A stretch of 64,000 bases of DNA from CAWGJC01 sp965276665 (GCA_965276665.1 OZ255620.1:4588001-4652000); one strand, 5' to 3'; positions 35,538-45,067 are shown, numbered from the stretch's first letter. Numbers and translations: made by a program. Notes: generated from the letters alone by a model not told the origin.

Positions 35538-38225
35538 ATGCTGAGCAAGACGTATCTTCCGGGCGAGATCGAGCCGCGCCTCTACAAGCTGTGGGAGGAA
35601 TCCGGCGCGTTCGCCGCCGACCCGGCCTTGCCGTCGCAGCCCTTCACCATCATGATCCCGCCGCCGAACGTCACCGGCAGCCTGCATATCGGCCACGCGC
35701 TCACCTTCACCTTGCAGGACGCGCTGATCCGCTGGCGGCGGATGCAGGGGCGGGACGCGCTGTGGCAGCCGGGCAGCGATCATGCCGGCATCGCGACGCA
35801 GCTCGTGGTCGAGCGCCTGCTCGTCGAGGAGCAGAGCTCGCGCGCGGCGATCGGGCGGGAGCGTTTCGTCGAGCGCGTCTGGCAGTGGAAGGCGGAATCC
35901 GGCGGCACCATCACCCGCCAGCTCCGCCGCCTCGGCGCCTCGCTCGACTGGCCGCGCGAGCGCTTCACCATGGATGCCGGCCTGTCCGATGCGGTGCGGG
36001 AGGTTTTCGTCACCCTGCACCGCAAGGGGCTGATCTATCGCGACCGTCGGCTGGTGAACTGGGATCCGGAATTCCGCTCCGCGCTCTCCGACCTCGAGGT
36101 GGAGAGCCGCGAGATGGCCGGGCATCTCTGGCACATCGCCTATCCGATCGAGGACGAGCCCGGCCGGTTCATCACCGTCGCCACCACCCGGCCGGAGACG
36201 ATGCTGGGCGATGCAGCGGTCGCGGTGCACCCCGAGGATGCGCGCTACCGCGATCTCGTCGGCCGCAACGCGATCCTGCCGCTGATCGGCCGGGTGATCC
36301 CGATCATCGCCGATGAATATTCCGACCCCGAGAAGGGCACCGGCGCGGTGAAGATCACGCCGGCGCACGATTTCAACGATTTCGCGGTCGGCCAGCGGCA
36401 CGGGCTCGACATGCGCTCGGTGATCGACCTGCAGGGGCGGATCACGCTCGAGGAGATCGAGCCGGAAGCGGTGCCGGGACTCGCGGAGCCGCATTTCCTG
36501 CTCTCCCTCGACCGGCGGGACCGGTTCGACGCGCGCGCCGCCATCGTCGCCGAGCTGGAACGCCTCGGCCTGCTCGCGAAAACCGAGCCGCATGTGCATC
36601 AGGTGCCGCACGCGCAGCGCGGCGGGGCGGTGGTCGAGCCGCTGCTGACCACGCAATGGTTCTGCAACGCCGCCGAGCTCGCCAAGCCGGCGATCGCCGT
36701 CGTCGAGAGCGGGCGGACGGTGTTCGTGCCCCGGCAATGGGAAAACACGTTCTTCGCCTGGATGCGGCAGGTGCAGCCCTGGTGCATCAGCCGCCAGCTC
36801 TGGTGGGGCCATCGCATCCCCGCCTGGTACGGGCCGGACAACACGGTGTTCGTCGAACGGACCGAGGCGGAGGCGATGGAAGCCGCGGCGCGGTTCTACG
36901 GTCAGGAGACGAGCCTGACCCAGGACGACGACGTGCTCGACACCTGGTTCAGCTCCGGCCTGTGGCCGTTCTCGACGCTGGGCTGGCCGGAGACCACGCC
37001 CGAGCTCGGCCGCTACTACCCGGGCGACGTGCTGGTGACCGGGTTCGACATCATCTTCTTCTGGGTCGCCCGGATGATGATGCTCGGTCTGCATTTCATG
37101 GACGATGTGCCGTTCCGCACGGTCTACATCCACGGCCTGGTGCGCGATGAGCGCGGGCGGAAGATGTCGAAGACGACGGGCAACGTGATCGACCCGCTCG
37201 AGCTGATCGACGCCTATGGCGCGGATGCGCTGCGCTTCGCGATCTGCGCGCTCGCCGGCCCTGGGCGCGACGTCAAGCTCGGCGCGGCGCGGGTGGCGAC
37301 GGCGCGCAGCTTCGTCACCAAGATCTGGAACGCCGCGCGGTTCTGCGAGATGAACGCGATCGCTCCGCAGCCCGGCTTCGATCCGCAGGCGGTGGCAACG
37401 CCGCTCTGCCGCTGGGTGATCGAGCGCGCGGCGATGGCGGTCTCGGAAGCGGAGACGGCGCTCGAGGCGTATCGGTTCGACGACTATGCCGCGGTCGCCT
37501 ACCGCTTCACCTGGAACGTGTTCTGCGACTGGTTTCTGGAATTCGCCAAGCCGGTCCTGGCGGGCAGCGATGCGGCGGCGGCGGCCGAATTGCGCGGCAC
37601 GGCGGCGCATGTGCTCGGCATCATCCTCCGGCTGCTGCACCCGGCGATGCCGTTCGTCACCGAGGAGGTGTGGGACCGGTTCGGCTACGGCCCGGAAGGC
37701 AGCCTGATCCGCGCGCCCTGGCCGAAACCGGATGCCGTGCCAGGCGGGGAGGCGGCGGCGGCGGAGCTCGACTGGGTGGTGCGCTGCATCGGCGAGATCC
37801 GCGCGGTGCGGGCCGAGATGAACGTCCCGCCGGCGACCCCGGCGCGGGTGCTGCTGCGGGATGCCGCCCCCGAGACGCTGGCCCGGGCCGGGCGCTGGGA
37901 AGAGACGATCCGCCGCCTTGCCCGGATCAGCGGCATCGCGGCGCTCGAGGGGAAGATGCCGGAAGGCTCGGCGCAGGCGGTGCTTGACGAGGCGACGCTC
38001 GTGCTGCCGCTCGCCGGCATCATCGATCTCGGCGCGGAGCGGGCGCGGCTCGCGAAGGAGCGGGCCAAGGCCGAGGGGGAGGCCAAAAAGCTCGAGAGCA
38101 AGCTGGCCAATGCCTCCTTCGTCGACCGCGCGCCGCCGGACGTGGTGGCGGAAAACCGCGAACGCCTGGAGGCCGCCAGCGCCGAGGCGCGGCGGCTGAC
38201 CGCCGCCCTCCAACGATTGGGGTAA
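35538..38225 (+). CDS. valS: valine--tRNA ligase
   Basis: This 895-residue class Ia synthetase has HIGH (residues 49-52) inside PPNVTGSLHIGHAL, the WxxxSDHAG entry segment LWQPGSDHAGIATQ, the CP1 editing domain with TTRPETMLGD, KMSK near 543 in GRKMSKTTGNVIDP, the anticodon-binding helical domain (WNVFCDWFLEFAKP), and a C-terminal coiled coil (AERARLAKERAKAEGEAKKL). ATG 35538 is the start before SKTYLPGEIEPRLYKLWEES; the upstream frame runs into the palindromic repeat. It charges tRNA-Val and edits Thr. It closes the methyltransferase - tolC - popZ - valS cluster. Confidence 0.98.
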   Translation: MLSKTYLPGEIEPRLYKLWEESGAFAADPALPSQPFTIMIPPPNVTGSLHIGHALTFTLQDALIRWRRMQGRDALWQPGSDHAGIATQLVVERLLVEEQSSRAAIGRERFVERVWQWKAESGGTITRQLRRLGASLDWPRERFTMDAGLSDAVREVFVTLHRKGLIYRDRRLVNWDPEFRSALSDLEVESREMAGHLWHIAYPIEDEPGRFITVATTRPETMLGDAAVAVHPEDARYRDLVGRNAILPLIGRVIPIIADEYSDPEKGTGAVKITPAHDFNDFAVGQRHGLDMRSVIDLQGRITLEEIEPEAVPGLAEPHFLLSLDRRDRFDARAAIVAELERLGLLAKTEPHVHQVPHAQRGGAVVEPLLTTQWFCNAAELAKPAIAVVESGRTVFVPRQWENTFFAWMRQVQPWCISRQLWWGHRIPAWYGPDNTVFVERTEAEAMEAAARFYGQETSLTQDDDVLDTWFSSGLWPFSTLGWPETTPELGRYYPGDVLVTGFDIIFFWVARMMMLGLHFMDDVPFRTVYIHGLVRDERGRKMSKTTGNVIDPLELIDAYGADALRFAICALAGPGRDVKLGAARVATARSFVTKIWNAARFCEMNAIAPQPGFDPQAVATPLCRWVIERAAMAVSEAETALEAYRFDDYAAVAYRFTWNVFCDWFLEFAKPVLAGSDAAAAAELRGTAAHVLGIILRLLHPAMPFVTEEVWDRFGYGPEGSLIRAPWPKPDAVPGGEAAAAELDWVVRCIGEIRAVRAEMNVPPATPARVLLRDAAPETLARAGRWEETIRRLARISGIAALEGKMPEGSAQAVLDEATLVLPLAGIIDLGAERARLAKERAKAEGEAKKLESKLANASFVDRAPPDVVAENRERLEAASAEARRLTAALQRLG

Positions 38226-38289
38226 CATCTCCGCGCGCTTGCTGGAAAATTCGAAGCCCGATACGGTTTCAGTCCCTTGGAGGCAGCCG

Positions 38290-38541
38290 ATGCCCGGTAA
38301 TCGACTCCGACCATTGCGCTATCTGGCTGCTTTCGCCGCCTATGTTGCGGAGCATCGCGACCGACCAGGGTTCGCCGAGCTGCATGACGAGCTCGATGCG
38401 GTGGCGGTCGAACTCCACGGCACCTTCGCGCTGGATCGGGGGCCGATCTCGCCCGATTTCCTCGCCCGGCTGGTGATCGGCGGCAGCGAGGACTGGGTGG
38501 TATGCCCGAATGCCGGCTGCGACGGCCGGCGCCCGCGCTAG
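38290..38541 (+). CDS. small protein of unknown function
   Basis: This 83-residue protein reads MPGNRLRPLRYLAAFAAYVA, then a polar part ending VVCPNAGCDGRRPR. GGAGG at 38278-38282 sits seven bases before ATG 38290 and decides the start over 38239. It has no recognised domain; the late C..C pair is close to a metal or disulphide site but too short to call. It follows valS by 64 bases and may be its own unit. Confidence 0.6.
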   Translation: MPGNRLRPLRYLAAFAAYVAEHRDRPGFAELHDELDAVAVELHGTFALDRGPISPDFLARLVIGGSEDWVVCPNAGCDGRRPR

Positions 38542-38595
38542 CGCATGTTCCGTTCGCATTCGCTCACTGCACAAGCTCTAGCTCTCTGTTTTTGC

Positions 38596-38642
38596 GAGCA
38601 TCTTTATCCGCCCGAACGATTTCGTTCGAACGGATGATGCTC
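38596..38642. repeat. hairpin with GAGCATC ends
   Basis: GAGCATC at the left and GATGCTC at the right close an imperfect stem of about 22 bp around CGAACGATTTCGTTCG. CTAG-containing GCTCTAG motifs flank it, as at 32921, 33056 and 39911. It may end transcription of the small gene; it lies five bases before the next start. Confidence 0.65.
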
Positions 38643-38646
38643 TAGC

Positions 38647-39912
38647 ATGTCCTGCCCGGCGGTCCCGTACGAGCTGCGCCAGGAGGGCGGCCGCTCCGTG
38701 CTCAGGGCGACCGGCGCCTCCACCACGGAAGAGGAACGCACGCTCGCCGGAATGCTGGAGAAAGCGTTCGGCGTCGCGGCCACGCAGCCCAATGCCTGGA
38801 AGCAAATCGTGCCGAAGCTGGCGGAGATCGCGCGGCTCGGCCTGTGCGATGCCGTGCGCAAGCCGGCCCAGGCGCGGCGCCAGCTCGACGCTCTCGACCT
38901 CAAGATCTTTTCCGGGCCGATATCCCGGCTGGCCGCCGCCGGGCCGCCGCAAGCGGCGCTTCCGGCCGACCCGCACACCAGGCCGGCGCCGATCATTGCC
39001 TCTCCCGCCGGCGAGACCGCCGGCATGCCAGCCATCGTTCCGCCGCTGCCCTCCCCGCCGCCGCCCTCTCTGCCGACCTTGGGCGCCTACCTCGTCACCG
39101 TCGATCACAACGACCACGATGCGCTGCATGTCCGGCCGACCTTGGGCGGACCGGCGCCGACCGAGGAGCAGCTCGCCTTCCTGAGCGAGCTCGACCGGCA
39201 GGACCGGCTGATCCGCACCATCTTCACCCGCTCGGTGAGAGATCAGGGGAAGCAGCGGGAGGCGATCCGGCGGGCGGCGCAGCGGCTGGCGATGGCGGCG
39301 GGGCTCGGTCTGCAGGACAGCCGGCCCAATGTCCGCGTCGCCCGGATCGGCTGCGACAGCGCGCTGCAGGACGCGCTCGGCGAGCACGGCGTCGCGATCC
39401 GGGCCAAGTATCTGGGCGCGCTCGGACGGGCCTACGTGCTCGGCGCGCTGGCGGTCGTGCTGCTGGCGATGATCTATGGCGCGCTGGTCTGGGGAATGCT
39501 GCCGCCGCCGATCTCGCCGATGGAGATCGTGCTGCCGAAGACCGAGCTGGTGATGCTCGTCATCGCCATGGTCTCGCTGGCCTGCGGCGCCTGGCTCGCC
39601 GCGGTGGTGTTCGTGGAGCCGGACGGCGCCGAGGTGATCGGCAGCATCTTCAGCACCACGTTGAACGCCACCATGCGCGCCACCTACGTGCTCGGATTCG
39701 GCTTCATCGCCCTGCTGCTGCTGCACAAGAAGGCGGTGATCTTCGCGATCGGCGCGCCCGGCGGGGGATTCGGATTCAGCACGGAGCTCGCGCTGGCGCA
39801 GCTTTCCTCCGCGGTCATCACCGGCGCGCTGCTCGGCGTCGGCGCCCGCGCGCTGCCGAACGCCGTGGTGGAACGCTCCGCCAGCCTGGTCGCCGCGCTG
39901 TCCAGCAAATAG
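38647..39912 (+). CDS. membrane protein of unknown function
   Basis: This 421-residue protein has a cytoplasmic half with an N-terminal helical part, a Pro-rich linker (PPLPSPPPPSLPTLGAY, about residues 132-150) and a helix-rich part around 178-240 (LAFLSELDRQDRLIRTIFTR). Four membrane segments follow near 262-285, 299-322, 344-368 and 382-402. The last loop is Gly-rich (GAPGGGFGFS). No known family is recognised. No clear ribosome-binding site precedes ATG 38647, so the start is less certain. It stands alone between the small gene and xthA. Confidence 0.65.
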   Translation: MSCPAVPYELRQEGGRSVLRATGASTTEEERTLAGMLEKAFGVAATQPNAWKQIVPKLAEIARLGLCDAVRKPAQARRQLDALDLKIFSGPISRLAAAGPPQAALPADPHTRPAPIIASPAGETAGMPAIVPPLPSPPPPSLPTLGAYLVTVDHNDHDALHVRPTLGGPAPTEEQLAFLSELDRQDRLIRTIFTRSVRDQGKQREAIRRAAQRLAMAAGLGLQDSRPNVRVARIGCDSALQDALGEHGVAIRAKYLGALGRAYVLGALAVVLLAMIYGALVWGMLPPPISPMEIVLPKTELVMLVIAMVSLACGAWLAAVVFVEPDGAEVIGSIFSTTLNATMRATYVLGFGFIALLLLHKKAVIFAIGAPGGGFGFSTELALAQLSSAVITGALLGVGARALPNAVVERSASLVAALSSK

Positions 39913-39956
39913 AGCGTCACCCGTTGAAACGGAGTAGTGCGAACGCGAACGGCCTC

Positions 39957-40730
39957 TCAGGCCAGCTCGACCAGCACCGGCACGTGGTCGGAGGGCTGAT
40001 CCTCGCCGCGCTCATGGCGGTCGGGGAGGGCGGCGACCAGGCGCTCGGCGAGCCCGGGAGAGAGCAGGGCGTGGTCGATGCGCAGCCCGCGATCGCGCGG
40101 CCAGCAGCCGGCCTGATAATCCCAGAACGTCCAGACCGGGCCGGCGGGATGCATCTCGCGCACCGCGTCGGACAGACCGAGCCAGATCAGGCGGCGAAAC
40201 CGCGCCCGCGTCTCCGGCCGCAGCAGCGCATCCTCCGGGCCGAGCACGCCGGGCGAGTAATCCGCCGCCGTCGGGCAGACATTGTAGTCGCCCGCCAGCA
40301 GGAACGGGGTGTCGTCCGCGATCAGCGCGTCGGCGCGGTCGGCCAGGCGGTCCATCCAGGCGAGCTTGTAGGCGTAGCCCTCGGCCCCGCCGGAATTGCC
40401 GTTCGGCAGATAGAGGTTGCCGATCACGATGCCGGCGGCCGCGATCTCGACATAGCGCGCCTGCGCGTCCGCGTCCGCGAGCCCGTCCAGACCGCGCGCG
40501 CGCACCGCGAATTCGTGGCGGGAAAGGATGGCGACGCCGTTATAGCTCTTCTGCCCGAACACCTCGGCGCGGTAGCCGAGATCGGCGAAATCGGGGAAGG
40601 CATGCGCCTCGCATTTGATTTCCTGCAGCAGCAGGAAATCGGGCGCGACACGCTCCAGCCATCGCCGGACATGGCGCTCGCGCGACCGCACCGAGTTGAC
40701 GTTCCAGGTGGCGAGCTTGAGGCCGCTCAC
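39957..40730 (-). CDS. xthA: exodeoxyribonuclease III
   Basis: This 257-residue protein matches ExoIII/AP endonuclease: LKLATWNVNSVRSR (Asn of the active site), LLLQEIKCE (metal Glu37), SYNGVAILSRHEF, NLYLPNGNSGG, LAGDYNVCPTAADY (Asp/Asn), and the end SDHVPVLVELA with the catalytic Asp-His pair. It incises at abasic sites and degrades 3' ends in base excision repair. It is transcribed together with erpA, whose stop lies 85 bases upstream of the xthA start, with a tandem repeat between them. Confidence 0.95.
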   Translation of the reverse strand: MSGLKLATWNVNSVRSRERHVRRWLERVAPDFLLLQEIKCEAHAFPDFADLGYRAEVFGQKSYNGVAILSRHEFAVRARGLDGLADADAQARYVEIAAAGIVIGNLYLPNGNSGGAEGYAYKLAWMDRLADRADALIADDTPFLLAGDYNVCPTAADYSPGVLGPEDALLRPETRARFRRLIWLGLSDAVREMHPAGPVWTFWDYQAGCWPRDRGLRIDHALLSPGLAERLVAALPDRHERGEDQPSDHVPVLVELA

Positions 40731-40763
40731 CTGCCCCTCGAGAAGCCCGGTCGGAAAATCGCC

Positions 40764-40831
40764 CTCAATCGCCGGAAAACCTCAATCGCCGGAAAACCTC
40801 AATCGCCGGAAAAGCTCAATCGACGGAGAAG
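40764..40831. repeat. four 17-bp tandem repeats spanning the erpA stop
   Basis: CTCAATCGCCGGAAAAC occurs at 40764-40780 and 40781-40797, with variants at 40798-40814 and 40815-40831. The last is the true 3' end of erpA (last residues FSVD and stop), so the other three are copies of the erpA tail. Each copy repeats the stop codon on the minus strand. They lengthen the erpA-xthA spacer. Confidence 0.92.
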
Positions 40832-41154
40832 CTGGTGCCGCACCCGCAGGAGGAGGTCGCGTTCGGATTGCGGATGGTGAAATGGCTGCCCATCAGCTCG
40901 TCGGTGTAGTCGAGCTGGGCGCCCCCCAGCAGGTCGAGGCTGGCCGGATCGACCAGTACGCGCGCGGCGCCGGCCTCGACGACCAGATCGTCCTCCCGCA
41001 CCGCCTCGTCCAGGCCGAACCGGTACTGGAACCCGCTGCAGCCGCCGGCCAGCACCTCCACGCGGAGCGCGGCTCGCGTGGGCTGCGCGGCGGCTATCTC
41101 GGCGATACGCGAGGCCGCGCGGTCGGAGACGGCGAAACGCGAGGGGGCGGTCAT
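40816..41154 (-). CDS. erpA: iron-sulfur cluster insertion protein ErpA
   Basis: This 112-residue A-type carrier has three conserved cysteines: C39 in GGCSGFQY, and C103 and C105 in SSCGCG near the end. The segment LDYTDELMGSHFTIRNPNA is typical of ErpA. It delivers [4Fe-4S] clusters to apoproteins. Two further ATG codons at 41172 and 41169 would add five or six residues; ATG 41154 gives the usual family start. It is the first gene of a minus-strand pair with xthA and is divergent from dgt (96 bases), the same order as in many alphaproteobacteria. Confidence 0.93.
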   Translation of the reverse strand: MTAPSRFAVSDRAASRIAEIAAAQPTRAALRVEVLAGGCSGFQYRFGLDEAVREDDLVVEAGAARVLVDPASLDLLGGAQLDYTDELMGSHFTIRNPNATSSCGCGTSFSVD

Positions 41155-41250
41155 GGCGATGCTGTCCATCATCGCAACATAGCGACGAAGCGCCCCCGAT
41201 TGAAGAGACCGCCGATTGAAGATGCGCCCGGCGAGGCGTAAGCGACCCGC

Positions 41251-42435
41251 ATGTCCGCCGGAACGTCCCCCGGGATGTCGAATCTCTCCTCTCTGGCGCC
41301 CTATGCGGTCCGCGCCGAGCGTTCGCGCGGGCGGCTGCATGACGAGCCGGAATCGCGCACGCGCTCGCCCTGGCAGCGCGACCGCGACCGCGTGATCCAC
41401 AGCGCCGCCTTCCGCAAGTTGCAGTACAAGACGCAGGTCTTCGTCAATCATGAGGGCGATTTCTTCCGCACCCGGCTCACCCACAGCCTCGAGGTGTCGC
41501 AGATCGCCCGCTCGATGGCGCGCGCGCTCCGGCTCGACGAGGACCTGACCGAGGCGCTGGCGCTCGCCCATGATCTCGGCCATCCGCCCTTCGGCCATGC
41601 CGGGGAGGAGGCGCTGAACGCCGGGATGCGCCCGCATGGCGGGTTCGACCACAATGCGCAGAGCCTCCGCATCGTCACGCTGCTGGAAACCCGCTACGCC
41701 GCCTTCGACGGGCTCAACCTGACCTGGGAGACGCTGGAGGGGCTCGCCAAGCATAACGGGCCGCTGCGTGAGCCGCCGCCCTACACCGCGGAATACGACG
41801 CGCGGCACAAGCTCGACCTCCACACCCACCCTTCCGCCGAGGCGCAGCTCGCCGCGCTCGCCGATGACATCGCCTACAATGCGCATGACCTCGATGACGG
41901 GCTGCGCGCGGGGCTGTTCCGCCTCGAGGAGCTCGCGCATCTGCCGGTGGTGGGCGAGGCGATCGTTGAGGCGGGGCGCAGCAGCCTGGACGCCCAGCCC
42001 GCGCGGCTCCGCCACGAGACCATCCGCCGGGTGATCGACCGGCTGGTGACCGATCTCACCGACGAGACGGCGCGGCGCATCGCGGCGCGCGAGCCCGCGG
42101 ATGCCGATGCGATCCGCCGGGCGAAATCGCCCGTCGCCGGCTTCAGCCCGAAGATGGCGGAGGCGAACCACGCGATCCGGGAATTCCTCCTCGCCCGCAT
42201 GTACCGCCACTGGCGGGTGAACCGGATGGCGGCCAAGGCGCGCCGTCTCACCCAGTCCCTGTTCGAGATCCTCGACCAGGACCCCGCCCTGCTGCCGGAC
42301 GGGTGGCGCGGCCTCGCCACCAGCGACGGGCCGCGCCGGACCGCGCTGACCGTCTGCGACTACATCGCCGGCATGACCGACCGTTTCGCGATGGACGAGC
42401 ACCGGCGGCTCACCGACCTCAACGTTTCGGGTTAG
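41251..42435 (+). CDS. dgt: deoxyguanosinetriphosphate triphosphohydrolase-like protein
   Basis: This 394-residue HD-domain enzyme has RDRVIHSAAFRKLQYKTQVF, a metal His in RLTHSLEVSQIARS, the HD pair in LAHDLGHPPFGHAGEEAL (near residue 110), GGFDHNAQSLRI and the later Asp in ALADDIAYNAHDLDDGLRAG. It hydrolyses dNTPs to nucleosides and triphosphate and helps keep nucleotide pools low. The size fits the type-2 dGTPase-like branch. It precedes argS by only six bases, so the two are probably one operon. Confidence 0.93.
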   Translation: MSAGTSPGMSNLSSLAPYAVRAERSRGRLHDEPESRTRSPWQRDRDRVIHSAAFRKLQYKTQVFVNHEGDFFRTRLTHSLEVSQIARSMARALRLDEDLTEALALAHDLGHPPFGHAGEEALNAGMRPHGGFDHNAQSLRIVTLLETRYAAFDGLNLTWETLEGLAKHNGPLREPPPYTAEYDARHKLDLHTHPSAEAQLAALADDIAYNAHDLDDGLRAGLFRLEELAHLPVVGEAIVEAGRSSLDAQPARLRHETIRRVIDRLVTDLTDETARRIAAREPADADAIRRAKSPVAGFSPKMAEANHAIREFLLARMYRHWRVNRMAAKARRLTQSLFEILDQDPALLPDGWRGLATSDGPRRTALTVCDYIAGMTDRFAMDEHRRLTDLNVSG

Positions 42436-42441
42436 GACAGC

Positions 42442-44229
42442 ATGACCGCAAACCTTTTCGCCGCGATGCGCGAGCATGTGCTGGCCGCGCTCGGCGCGCT
42501 GGTGCCGGACCTGCCCGCCGAGATCATGGCGCGGGTCGAGGTCACGCCGGCGCGCGACGAGGCGCATGGCGAGATGGCGACCAACGCGGCGCTGCTCGCC
42601 GCCAAGCCCGCGCGCCTGCCGCCGGCGAAGATCGCCGCCTCGCTCGCCGAGGCGCTACGCGGCGTCCCGCTGGTGGCCGAGGCGGCGCCGGCGGGGCCGG
42701 GCTTCGTCAATCTCCGCCTGCAGCCGACGGCCTGGCGGGCGCAGCTTCCGGCGATCCTCGGTGCCGGGGCCGCCTATGGCGCGTCGCGCCTCGGCGAGGG
42801 CGTGCGGGTCAATGTCGAATACGTCTCCGCCAACCCGACCGGGCCTTTGCATATCGGCCATTGCCGCGGCGCGGTGGTGGGCGATGCGCTCGCCAACTTG
42901 TTGGAAAAAGCCGGGTTCGCGGTGCTGAAGGAGTTCTACGTCAACGATGCCGGCGCGCAGGTCGCGGCGCTCGCCTGGGCGGCGTACTGGCGCTACCTGC
43001 AGGCGCTCGGCACCGGGCCGAGCGAGGAGGAATTCGCGGCCCGGGTGCCCGGCGGCCTGCAATATCGCGGCGAGTATCTCGTCCCGGTCGGGGCCGCGCT
43101 CGCCGCCGCGCATGGCGACGCGCTCGCCGGCCCGGGCGGCACCATCGCCGATCCGTCGCTCTGGCTCGACACGGTGAGGGGGTTCGCCATCGCGGCGATG
43201 ATGGCGGAGATGCGCGCGGATCTCGCCCGGCTCGGCGTGCGGCAGGAGGTCTTCTCCTCCGAGCGCGCCCTGCTCGAGAACGGCGCCACCGACCGGGTGG
43301 TCGACATGCTGCGCGGCAAAAATCTGATCTACGAAGGCACGCTGGAGCCGCCGAAGGGCAAGCTGCCCGAGGATTGGGAGCCGCGCGAGCAGACGCTGTT
43401 CCGCGCCACGCGATTCGGCGACGACGTCGACCGGCCGCTCCGCAAATCGGACGGCTCGAACACCTATTTCGCCAACGACATCGCCTATCACGCCGACAAG
43501 CTCGCGCGCGGGGCCGATGTGCTGATCGACGTGCTCGGCGCCGATCATGGCGGCTACGTGCCAAGGATGAAGGCGGCGGTGCGTGCGCTCTCGGATGATC
43601 AGGCGGCGTTCGAGGTGGTGCTCTGCCAGATCGTGCACGTGCTGCGCGGCGGGGTGCCGGTGCGGATGTCGAAGCGCGCCGGCGCCTATGTCACGCTGCG
43701 CGACCTGATCGACGAGGTGGGCGCGGATGCGGTGCGCTTCACCATGCTCACCCGCAAGGCGGATGCGCAGATGGAGTTCGATCTCGACGCGGTGGTGGCG
43801 CAGACCCGCGAGAACCCGGTCTTCTACGTGCAATACGCGCATGCCCGCTGCCGCTCGGTGCTGCGTGCCGCGGCCGAGATGCTGGGCGAGGCGGCGACGC
43901 GCGAGGGGGCGCTCGCCGCGGCGCCGCTCGACATGCTCGACGCGCCGCCGGAACATGCGCTGATCCGCCGCCTGGCGGCCTGGCCGCGCATCGTGGAAGG
44001 CGCCGCCTTGGCGCGCGAGCCGCACCGAATCGCGTTTTTCCTCTATGAGTTGGCGTCGGATTTTCATATGCTGTGGAACCGCGGGAAGGACGATGCGACG
44101 CTCCGGTTCCTGCAGCCGGACCGGGCGGCGGATACCATCGCCCGGCTGGCTCTGGTGGCGGCGACCGCGGTGGTGATCCGCTCCGGCCTCGCGGTTCTCG
44201 GGGTCGCCCCGGTTGAGGAGATGCGCTGA
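42442..44229 (+). CDS. argS: arginine--tRNA ligase
   Basis: This 595-residue synthetase has the N-terminal Add-1 domain (about 1-110), HIGH in NPTGPLHIGHCRG near residue 139, LIDVLGADHGGYVPRMKAAV, the KMSK variant VRMSKRAG near 413, and a C-terminal DALR-type anticodon domain ending in VIRSGLAVLGVAPVEEM. It charges tRNA-Arg. ATG 42442 follows the dgt stop by six bases. Its stop abuts the GTG of the SPOR gene, so translation is continuous through dgt - argS - SPOR. Confidence 0.97.
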   Translation: MTANLFAAMREHVLAALGALVPDLPAEIMARVEVTPARDEAHGEMATNAALLAAKPARLPPAKIAASLAEALRGVPLVAEAAPAGPGFVNLRLQPTAWRAQLPAILGAGAAYGASRLGEGVRVNVEYVSANPTGPLHIGHCRGAVVGDALANLLEKAGFAVLKEFYVNDAGAQVAALAWAAYWRYLQALGTGPSEEEFAARVPGGLQYRGEYLVPVGAALAAAHGDALAGPGGTIADPSLWLDTVRGFAIAAMMAEMRADLARLGVRQEVFSSERALLENGATDRVVDMLRGKNLIYEGTLEPPKGKLPEDWEPREQTLFRATRFGDDVDRPLRKSDGSNTYFANDIAYHADKLARGADVLIDVLGADHGGYVPRMKAAVRALSDDQAAFEVVLCQIVHVLRGGVPVRMSKRAGAYVTLRDLIDEVGADAVRFTMLTRKADAQMEFDLDAVVAQTRENPVFYVQYAHARCRSVLRAAAEMLGEAATREGALAAAPLDMLDAPPEHALIRRLAAWPRIVEGAALAREPHRIAFFLYELASDFHMLWNRGKDDATLRFLQPDRAADTIARLALVAATAVVIRSGLAVLGVAPVEEMR

Positions 44230-45033
44230 GTGCCGTCCGATCTCGAGATCCCCGAACTCTCCTACCGCCAGTTCCGCCGGCCTGCCGGGCTCGATGCGGC
44301 GACCCGGCGGCTGCTCCTCATCGCCGGTGGCCTCGGCGGCGCGCTGCTGCTCATCGTGGTCGGCTGGATGACGCTCGGACACCATCAGGGCGGCGTGCCG
44401 CTGGTGATGGCCGATACAAGGCCGATCCGGGTGAAGCCCGCCAATCCGGGCGGCATGCAGGTGATCGGGGCCAACGAGGATGTGATGGCGGGGGACGGCA
44501 CGACCGGCGACAAGGTCGCGCCGGCGCCGGAATCGCCCGACCCGCAGGCCCTGCAGGCGCAGATCGCCGCCGCCAAGGAGGCCGAGGCCGCGACCGCGCC
44601 GCAGGCGGCGACCCCGTCCGCGCCGGCATCGATGAACGCGCCGGCGGCCTCGGCCTCGCCCGCATCTCAGGCCCCGCTTGCCGCCACGACCGCACCTGCC
44701 GTCGCACCCGCAGCCGCACCCAACCCCGCGTCCAACCCTGGACTGGCGGCGGCGCCGTCCGCCGCCGCGCCTGCCCCGCATGCAGTCGGCGGCACGCAGG
44801 TGCAGCTCGCCGCGCTCGACAGCCAGCAGGCCGCGATGGGCGAATGGGACCGGCTGCAGCACCGCGCGCCCGGCCTGCTCGATGGCCACGCCCCGGTGGT
44901 GGAAAAAATCGCGCGTGACGGCAAAACCTATTTCCGGCTGCGCACCGGCGGCTTCCCGAGCACCGCCGCCGCCGCCGAGTTCTGCGCCAGGATGCGCGCC
45001 AAGGGAGGCGGCTGCTCCATTGCCGCTTTCTAG
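44230..45033 (+). CDS. SPOR-domain membrane protein
   Basis: This 267-residue protein has a cytoplasmic N-terminus (FRRPAGLDAATRR), one membrane segment (about residues 27-48), a long Ala/Pro-rich periplasmic linker and a C-terminal SPOR domain (about 193-267: VQLAALDSQQAAMGEWDRLQ, ... YFRLRTGGFPSTAAAAEFCA). SPOR domains bind denuded glycan at the septum, so the protein probably helps cell division. GTG 44230 directly follows the argS stop. SPOR genes in this position are standard in alphaproteobacteria. Confidence 0.9.
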   Translation: MPSDLEIPELSYRQFRRPAGLDAATRRLLLIAGGLGGALLLIVVGWMTLGHHQGGVPLVMADTRPIRVKPANPGGMQVIGANEDVMAGDGTTGDKVAPAPESPDPQALQAQIAAAKEAEAATAPQAATPSAPASMNAPAASASPASQAPLAATTAPAVAPAAAPNPASNPGLAAAPSAAAPAPHAVGGTQVQLAALDSQQAAMGEWDRLQHRAPGLLDGHAPVVEKIARDGKTYFRLRTGGFPSTAAAAEFCARMRAKGGGCSIAAF

Positions 45034-45067
45034 GGCCGCTTCCTAGGGGCGCGCCCTGGGACAGGTG

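Noticed and set aside
34689..38228. 1179-codon open frame opposite valS and popZ
   Set aside because: Antisense shadow; low-complexity translation, covers two unrelated genes on the other strand.
40764..40831. Possible CRISPR-like array
   Set aside because: Units are 17 bp, contiguous without spacers, and derive from the erpA end.
42655..44889. 744-codon open frame opposite argS and the SPOR gene
   Set aside because: Antisense shadow; spans two genes and has no domain signal.
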